A stretch of 64,000 nt of DNA from Theocolax elegans. Its lineage: Eukaryota; Arthropoda; Insecta; Hymenoptera; Cerocephalidae. How positions within the stretch are numbered: position 1 is the stretch's first letter; each line of letters starts with the position of its first letter. The DNA lies in assembly GCA_026168455.1 (NCBI GenBank), contig CM047430.1, positions 28,042,735 through 28,106,734 on the forward strand, given 5' to 3'. Shown piece by piece: positions 56,503 to 64,000 of the stretch. The notes under the pieces are model-generated. The model was not told the origin of the DNA. It ran no database searches and saw nothing but the letters and a program-made list of their open reading frames with translations. The position numbers were made by a program, and so were the translations under genes.

Positions 56503-58695
56503 CCCATTAAGTCCGGGAACAGCAACATTTTCATATGATATACGAGGCTTATTTTCTACACTGACAAAATGAATAAAAAAATTTCAAACATATATTTTCT
56601 AGTATTTTTGAGGTCGTTCTTTCGATTGGTGCTCTCAGAATTGCATAGGGGAGACCGGGGCTAAAATTAACAGGGGTAAATATTAACATTGAATTCTTAG
56701 TGATGCGAAGAGTTCTATACACTTCATAGATGACTCTAGACTTAAAGTTTATTGCCCTTTAACATGTAAACACCTTCAGTAGATCGCAGGACGTCGAGCC
56801 GATAAGATATAGGAGACAGCGATATTTTGATCAGGTAATGGAAAAATTTTTCACTCAAAAATGTTTATTCTCAATTACATATCATTTAATTAACAAAATT
56901 AAAATTACCATACCCCATTCTACTTGAAATAAGCTATTTAATCGCACATTTTTTTTTATTTTTTTTTATTTCTTTTTATTTTTTTTAACGATTTAAAAAA
57001 AAAAATTTGTCGGGGTAAATATTAACAAATTTTCGGGGCAAGTATTAACACTGTTAATACTAATTAATTTATATTTAATTTTATTAATTTGAACTTTGCT
57101 ATAATTTTTGTGTTTATACATGTATTATTTAATAGTGCAAATGTTTATTAGCTTTAATTAATTTGTAAGACGAAGACCTGCGTTATTTTTGTGTTAAAGA
57201 AATAATTTGTTAACAATTTTTTTATTTGTATATCACTTGTTATTCGTATATTCAGTAAAAAATATATTTTTTTGTTTACATTTGTTAAATGTGTACATTT
57301 ATTATGAAACTAAGTCATTACAATAAAAAAATGAGATGTTAATATTTACCCCGCATGCGGGGCAAAAATTAACAGACAACGATTTTTAGTAAATCCTCTC
57401 GTAAAAAAAAGATATTTATAATTTCCAAAAAATTCCTGTGACATGACTTCGCTGAATAGGCAAAGAAAAAGTAACAATACTTAGTATAGCAAACTAATTC
57501 TTTAATTAATTAGGAGAACGATTTTTTCAAAAAATGTTAATTTTAGCCCCGGTCTCCCCTATAGTAATCACTTCAAAAACCAATATAACGCATTTTAATT
57601 AAAAAAATTGAAAATTTTTTGCGTTTTTATTTTTTGTCAATTTTTTTTACATTAATAAACCTGTTGAATCAATGCCAAACCATAACCTGCAGTGCACAAA
57701 ATATCGAAACTATTACTAGAAATTTTTTGATTTTGCTTTGAATTAACCTAACCTCTTTATTTTATCAATATGTACAAAAACGATTGTTTGGTAAATTATG
57801 GACATTTTTAAGAACATTCAATTATCTAATGGTACAATCGTCCCAAAAATACATATACATGAGTATTCGAGGTCATTGATTATGAATTTAAGGTTAGATT
57901 CTCCTAGTTCAAGATCGCGAATCTGTTACTACCGACTACATTTTATGAAATAATGGAATATCATGCGTTACAGTTTATTACATGGGGATTTTACGCAAGA
58001 AAATTTGTTATTTTCGTCATATGAAACGACTAACGGACGAAAACAACAAATTTTCTTGCGTAAACTCTCCATGTTAGAAACAGTATCGCATGATATTCAG
58101 TCATTTCATGAAATGTGGTCGGTAGTAAAAGATCCGCTATTTTGAATTAGAAGAATCTAACATTAAATGCATGATCAGTGACCTCAAAAACCCCCCTACA
58201 CACATTTTCTCATCATTTTGAAGCATTATATTTAGTGACCTAAAAAATCCACGTATATGTATTTTCGGGACGATTATACCATTAGAGAATTGAATTTTTT
58301 AAAAACGTCCATAATTCACCAATTAACGTTCATTTCTTGCACATATTGATCAAATAAAGAGGTTAGGCTAATTCAAAGCTAGATAAAAAAAATTTGTAGT
58401 AATAGTTTTGATATTTTGTGCACTATTGGTTGTGGTTTTTGGCATTGATTCAACAACTTTATTAATACAAAAAAAAAATCACAAAAAATGAAAACGCAAA
58501 ATATTTTCAAGTTTTTTATTTAAAATGCGTTATATTCTTTTTCGGAGTCATTATTATGCAATTCTGATTATACCAATTGAAAGAGCGACCTCCAAAATAA
58601 TAGAAAATGTTTGGAATTTTTTATCCATTTTCTTCACTGCAGAAAGTACGCCTCAAACATCATATGTAAATGTTGCTCTTCCCGGACCTAATGGG
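56503..58695. mobile_element. piggyBac-type palindromic MITE (TTAA-flanked) with a nested insertion
   Basis: The ends read CCCATTAAGTCCGGGAA and TTCCCGGACCTAATGGG, and both are directly flanked by TTAA (56499-56502 and 58696-58699), the exact target duplication of piggyBac elements. The element is a near-complete palindrome centred at about 58020. Its left arm is split by the 912-bp element at 56648-57559; without that it would be about 1.28 kb. No transposase is encoded. Confidence 0.75.
56648..57559. mobile_element. 912-bp TA-flanked MITE with GGGGAGACCGGGGC ends
   Basis: The ends GGGGAGACCGGGGCTAAAAT and its inverse at 57540-57559 are flanked by TA on both sides (56646-56647 and 57560-57561). 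Words such as GGGGTAAATATTAACA recur inside in both orientations. The intact right arm of the host palindrome shows the uninterrupted site, which confirms the insertion. No coding sequence. Confidence 0.8.
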
Positions 58696-60215
58696 TTAAG
58701 TTACATAATAAAAAATTTTTACTGTAACCTTTTTCTTATAACAATATTATTGTTTTTAAGGTTTTATATAAAAGTAAGACTATTGGGTTTTTAATTGATA
58801 AGCCATTCGCTAAAACATTTATAATATTCATAAGTTTTATACAATGTCAATATCTATTGATAAAATATAGAATGAAGCTCTAATTTGTTGAATTTTATTA
58901 TATAACTATCTACCAATTCACGATATACATACGCTACAAGTCCAAAAGATGCCTTTCAAACTATTCCGAATAATAATCAATTCACAGAAGGCGCAGGGCA
59001 GAGGAGATATTAATTGGTATCGACATTCAGAAGTCGTTAAATTAGCGAGCGAAAAGTCCATCTATATACTCTTACGGGAAGTTTAATCTCTTAAGATATA
59101 GATATATATTACGAGGGAGCAATTAAGCCCTTGCGCTTTCGCTCCTGCGGATCACAGCGTGTCCAGCACACGGAGCCTCCAATTCCCCCTCGTCAAAGTC
59201 ATGCATCCTACCGTTGTACGCGTCCAGGAATACACCTATAGCCCAGGCAAATTAGACTCAAAAATGGTCATTGTAAAAAAAAACTTTTAAGAGGCAGTTT
59301 TATTATTAGAAGTTGCAGGGGAGCGTGTCAGGATATTGGGGTATATGTTTGCCGTCAGTTGCAGGTGGTGGAACACTGTTTAAATAATTCTAGAAAGTAC
59401 GAAAAGCAGGTGTAAATTATCTCCAAAGTTAGCCTTGTTACGTTTGATTTTGTTTATTAGTTTTTGTGCAATAAACAAAAAACTGTCAACGTCAATTATT
59501 TTTCCAATTTTATATAATTTTCCGGAAAATCTAATTTCTACACCGTACAGGCATCCCACATGCTTCTATTTCGGCTTATTTTACTCTTCAAGAGTTGTAC
59601 TACAACGTACTGTAAATGATAAGTTGATTTTTTAATCACAATTTGTTTCAAAGAAACCATGAAAAACTTTTTTTATATCGAAACGACATATTAACCATTA
59701 AATTACTAAGATTTTTCTGCAAACTCTAAGCTGTTACTGATTGTTGTATGATGCTCTGAAGCTGAGATAAATTTGCAAGCAAACTTTTCAAGCAATAATT
59801 GTGACTTTATTTATATTAAGAGCTGAAATTTACAAATACTATAAATCAAGCGTTAAACTATTGAAATTGACAAAAATAGCCATAAATTACAATGTTTCAA
59901 TTACATTATTAAAAGCGACAGTGCGTTCTTTTTTACAGTCGATGCATAATGAAAAAAGTGGGGAGCGTACGCGCAGTACGCGTTTAAATTAATTGTTTAA
60001 AAACTACTGAATATTTGGAGATAAAATTTATACCTGTTTTTAAGCCAACGAAGACCTTTAATAATTCCTACATTAAAAGTATTTAGAAGCAATAATTATT
60101 AAATTATATAAAATTGAAAAAATGGCTAATATTGACAATTTTTTCTTTATTGCAAAAAACTAATAAACAAAATCGAATGTAGCAAAGTGAACTTTGTAGA
60201 TAATTTAAAGACCTA

Positions 60216-60603
60216 CCGTCACATACCCAATTGCTGATCAATTTAGGTAAATCTGTACGTTCATAGAATAATTTTATGTTAAAAAAGCTAATAATTGTAT
60301 ATATTTAGACGGATACAGAAAGTATAAGTATTAAACTTCCTTTTAGCCATCTCAGAAAAATAAAATAGGTGCTATTTTTAAAGTAAGCAACAATCTAAGA
60401 AAAAAAAGCGGGAAGTACCAATTACTGATCAGTAAATTTTCGGTACATATACCACTTTCTATTTAAGTCTACTAAACAATTATTGATTGTTTAACCTTCA
60501 AATTGTACGTAGCAACGTTTAGATTTATGTAAATCTTATTATTTTATTGAAATAATACACTGATCAGAAATTGGTTCATGATCAACAATTGGGTATGTGA
60601 CGG
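60216..60603. mobile_element. 388-bp TA-flanked MITE with CCGTCACATACCCAATTG ends
   Basis: The left end CCGTCACATACCCAATTG and right end CAATTGGGTATGTGACGG are exact inverses, each with TA outside (60214-60215 and 60604-60605). TGATCA words lie in both subterminal regions. It is nested in the element at 59243-61752. Confidence 0.8.
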
Positions 60604-60735
60604 TATCAATAAGTATTGTTTACATTTTTCAATAGAAGTAACGGTTTCAAAGTTATAAATGTAAAACCTGTTTTTCGTACTTTCTCGAATTATTTAAACA
60701 ATGTTCCACCACCTGCAACTGACGGCAAACATATA

Positions 60736-61662
60736 GGGGAAGCCCGGGCAAGACGGACCCCTTAAGGAAAAACGAATAAAAAATGGACTAAACAGCAAAA
60801 TATACGATCAATAAAATTTTTTTCGTGAAGTAGGAATCAGAACACAGAAGTACGTGCAAGTATATTGATATATTATAACTTAAGCATATAATAAAAAATT
60901 GTTAAAAAAATTGTGAAATTTCGAGGCCTTCAAAAATGCCCGGGCAAAACGGACACCCTCAGGAAAAATCGATAAAAATTGGTCAAATAAGGAATTTTGA
61001 ACATATTTATATTTTTAAACATCATTTACTAACAAAAATAGATTAATATATAAATTACTTTTATAGAAACATTAACAGTAAAGAAAAGAAAAATTTTGTT
61101 TATAAATAGTACATTAATCGTCGCATTCTTCGCAAAAATAACTACCATTTCTTTGTATGGTGAACAATTTTCATGAGACCACTTTTTACACTTTACAAAA
61201 AAGTTGTAATAAATTGCTTTAAAAAGAAAAAACTCAAATTTGTGTATTCCGGGCAAAATGGCCATATGACCGTCTTGCCCGGACCATCTTGCCCGGAATG
61301 GATGTAATGAATTTTTTTTTAAAAATTAGTAAAAAACAAAATTAATATGGGCTCTAACCTGTGTCTTTTTTTAAAACTAGTTAAATATAATAGCCTGACA
61401 ATATTTATTTATTAATTTAATAATTTGTGTGAAAAATAAATTTACTTTCTTACCTTGATAACATCGTAAGGATTGAGACAAAAATCAATATTTATGTTTT
61501 TCGACGATGTTACCATCGAGACCGGCGCGGACGAACTGAAATTTAAATACTAGTAACACAAACAATATACTTGAATTTTTTCGGAATTTTCCGAACAGCC
61601 ATATTAGAAATAGAGGGGGGTGACCGTCTTGCCCGGTATGACCGTCTTGCCCGGGCTTCCCC
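60736..61662. mobile_element. 927-bp TA-flanked MITE with GGGGAAGCCCGGGCAAGACG ends
   Basis: The ends GGGGAAGCCCGGGCAAGAC and its inverse at 61644-61662 carry TA outside (60734-60735 and 61663-61664). The left arm of the host palindrome supplies the empty site, which differs by one base from the site rebuilt with a 2-bp TA duplication. GCCCGGGCAA/GTCTTGCCCGG words recur near both ends. No coding sequence. Confidence 0.8.
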
Positions 61663-61754
61663 TATCCCAATATCTTGACACGTTTCCCTATAATTTCCAA
61701 TAATTAAACTGCCTTTTATAATTTTCTTTTGAAAAAAGTCTAATTTGCCTGGAC

Positions 61755-62430
61755 TACTAGCACATTCGGATTTTCTTGAGCGCTCGTGACGAAGCCGCAC
61801 CGCCGCGGATCTTCGCTCGAATCTCGAGAAACTTCCGGCTTTAAAGTTCTTATTACAGTGCGAGTGGTGCACACAAAGCGATAAATATTCGGAGACTTTT
61901 GCAAAGCGTCTAACCTTGCGATATTTCTCTAAATAATCCTAGTGAACGAATTAACTTATTTTAGAGGGAAAACGGTGCAATGTCAAAGAAAATATGCATT
62001 AATTTTTTTTTTCATTTATTTGTTTATCGTTGCATCGACTACAAGGTCATTAGCGACTTATGCATTAATTGTTATTGATTGGTAACTTACTTGTTCGAAT
62101 ATACAAATAAAATAAAGTTAATAAGATGTCGAGTACAAAAATTACTCGACTAGCTTGATTGTTTGTCTTAGTAAAGATAATATAAAAATGGGCTTTATGG
62201 CACTGCTTGTGAGTGCATCGGCGTATTCAGTGGACGATTGAATTGACCATTTTTATAACTAGTTTATTGTCCATATGTATGCAGTATAAGCATTATTTGA
62301 ACTATTTTAGACACTCTCTCAGTTTTAGGTATCGTTCTTAGTTTAGTTGCGAGCCGCTTCTCGTACAGTAAAGACCTATCCTCATTCAATATTGTCGTCT
62401 TTTATTTAATCCAATCCTCCTGTATATATG
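61755..62430. other. Non-coding AT-rich DNA
   Basis: A short GC-richer patch at 61.78-61.9 kb. No gene is visible. Confidence 0.45.
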
Positions 62431-62436
62431 AAGCAT

Positions 62437-62570
62437 TTCACGTCAAGTGTTCCGATCAAAATTTTAAAACGTACCAAATTTTAGGTACAGACTGGAAATG
62501 TTTTTGAGAAAATATAAAAAAATTTTTAGTTACTTGAATCTATTCATTTCAAAGTTCTTCAAACCTCAAA
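62437..62570 (+). repeat. Dispersed repeat family copy 3
   Basis: Starts TTTCACGTCAAGTGTTCCG, then GATCAAAATTTTAAAACG, TTTTAGGTACAGACTGGAAA and AAAAAAATTTTTAGTTACT, in the same order as the copies at 47290 (minus) and 50046. Confidence 0.65.
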
Positions 62571-62779
62571 AAGTGAGTTTTTTCAAGTTATTTCAACACC
62601 AGTCGTGTTTACCGCTATTTAACTCAAAATATATCAACTTTTACTGTATAACATTACATGTAACATTCGTTGCTAATTGTCTTTAGACATTATGCAGTTT
62701 TCACTAAAAACATAAATGTGACTTTTTTGTAAAAATTTTTGAATTTTTCATTAAAAATACTTTTAAAGTCAAATATATA

Positions 62780-63237
62780 CTGTCACACTCTTGTAAGCCA
62801 CTTAAACCTTAAGTAGTGAAAATCAGCAATTCTGCTCCGGACTCTGGAAACCTAATACTGTCTAAAAAATGTCTTTTTATAGTCAGAAACTGCCTATAAA
62901 TTTCCAGAGTGGGTCTAAATCATTAAGATCATTTATGATCAAAATATCTGGGAAAAGTGCCCGAAATATTAATAGAGATGTATATTTGTTGCCTTATAAC
63001 GATGAATCTATTAGTACGATCATTACAAAAAAATTCATGCAGTTACCTTGGAGTGGTAGAAAAGCATCTCCACTTTTTTCAGTATCTATCTAATCTCCTA
63101 TAAGCTGTTAAAAATACAAATATTATTATAAGAATTATGATACTAATCTGAAAGAATACTATAAAGTCATAAAAGTCCGGAGTAGAATTGCTGATTTTCA
63201 CTATTTAAGGTTTAAATGATTTACAAGTGTGTAACAG
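62780..63237. mobile_element. 458-bp MITE with CTGTCACACTC ends
   Basis: About 65 bp at each end form an imperfect terminal inverted repeat. It includes GTGAAAATCAGCAATTCTGC on the left and its near inverse GCTGATTTTCAC on the right, and the outer bases are CTGTCACAC and GTGTGTAACAG. Both sides border TA-rich sequence, so the target duplication cannot be read. The open frame inside has no recognisable domain. Confidence 0.7.
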
Positions 63238-64000
63238 CATATATATATATATATATGACTTCAAAAGTATGTTTAATGAAAAATTTAGAAAATTTAACAA
63301 AAAAGTTATATTTATTTGAAATAAAAATGAATATACGTTCGTATGTATATATGTAGTAGAATATAGTTATCGGTCTTTCCGAATTAAAGTTTTTATTTTA
63401 CTTTAGAATAAAGCAGGCTCATTTTTCTCTTCGTACATTATGGTTGGTGGAATTTCCCAGATAAAGGCCTTTTTCAAAAATTAAACAAAAATTAAAGACG
63501 TTTCGTCCTCGATCTCCAGTTTGGGCTTCTCACTAAGGAACTGGAGATCATACCTTAGACGCGCGCCTGTCGCAAGATTAACTGCGACGCCAGTAAGATG
63601 TTATGCGGCTATATATATATAGAAGAACATATTACTTTCAATATTATTTAATAATTGTATATTCTAGTTGCGAGATATTCTGGAGATATTCTTGATAAGT
63701 AAAATTTTCAAATTGCCATAGAACGTTAATCTCAAAGTGCACTTAAATTTAATGATCTACTTGAATGTACGTGTTTAGGTAGCAAAGACCTTTAGTCGCT
63801 AACGACAAAATGTTTCCATGTCATGGGTAAGTATCGCACGCAGCACTGTCATGTAGATTGTTATATTGATAAAACGCTTGTAGAACTAACTTTACTATAA
63901 TAAAACTTTTTTCTGATGTACCTGCGTCTACTCTTATATACTCGTTTACTTAGTTAAATATTGCCGAGTCCATTGAGCGAGGTAACGGAATCAGGTTGAG
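63238..64000. other. Non-coding end of window
   Basis: Contains a second copy of the TATCGGTCTTTCCGAA repeat (63368-63422) and an (AT)n patch near 63611. No gene is visible. Confidence 0.45.

Larger units (their letters stand above)
59243..61752. mobile_element. Large palindromic element with CCAGGCAAATTAGACT ends and two nested insertions
   Basis: The left arm (from 59243) and right arm (to 61752) are inverted copies: for example GTCAGGATATTGGGGTATAT near 59328 pairs with ATCCCAATATCTTGACAC near 61663, and ACTGACGGCAAACATAT near 60717 pairs with a segment near 59350. The right half is interrupted by the elements at 60216-60603 and 60736-61662. Removing both leaves about 1.2 kb. I could not define the target duplication. 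No gene is encoded. Confidence 0.75.

Noticed and set aside
57963..58145. Open frame at the centre of the piggyBac-type palindrome
   Set aside because: It reads through the palindrome axis, so its two halves are complementary by structure; no transposase motif is present.
62869..63093. 74-codon open frame inside the 458-bp MITE
   Set aside because: It has no recognisable domain and lies between the inverted ends of an element too short to encode a transposase.

Overview
The window looks like AT-rich nuclear DNA of an arthropod, most likely an insect. Long gene-poor stretches alternate with short GC-rich islands. There are many GA/CT and AT microsatellites, a decayed non-LTR retrotransposon, and a dense set of palindromic, mostly TA- or TTAA-flanked non-autonomous DNA transposons. 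I recognise no host protein-coding gene. Assignment to insects, perhaps Hymenoptera, is an inference from overall style and not from a marker gene.

The main content is a Polinton/Maverick (adintovirus-like) element whose coding core runs from about 32.7 to 46.1 kb. Every gene is on the plus strand and every reading frame is open. In order: a protein-primed family B DNA polymerase with a probable 65-nt intron and an upstream exon; an FtsK/HerA-type packaging ATPase; two conserved Polinton proteins of unknown role; a parvovirus-like phospholipase A2; a DD35E integrase with a C-terminal chromodomain; a minor capsid (penton) protein; a small Gly/Lys-rich pX-like core protein; the double jelly-roll major capsid protein; a conserved protein overlapping an adenain-type maturation protease; and a final conserved protein with a loosely PC4-like core. 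Together these cover replication, packaging, integration, virion structure and maturation, so the element could in principle be a virus as well as a transposon. TATA/Inr and AATAAA signals suggest about five transcription units. Within them the genes overlap or abut by 1-22 nt, which is unusual for translation in an animal cell.

The coding core is flanked by two non-coding arrays. On the left (31.59-32.59 kb) are about five ~205-bp imperfect palindromes rich in ATCGAT. On the right (46.5-46.95 kb) are two ~225-bp units that each contain a ~120-bp palindrome. I could not find long terminal inverted repeats, so the exact ends are unknown.

Region by region: 1-8.4 kb is non-coding with GC islands and one tRNA-derived sequence; 8.5-11.87 kb is the broken non-LTR element; 11.9-18.7 kb is non-coding; 18.7-22.1 kb holds a TA-flanked MITE, a 590-bp-period duplication and a 564-bp insertion with its empty site; 22.1-31.5 kb is non-coding apart from a foldback at 29.45-30.10 kb; 31.5-47 kb is the Polinton; 47-52.9 kb is repeats and AT-rich DNA; 53-63.3 kb is a nested collection of palindromic transposons.
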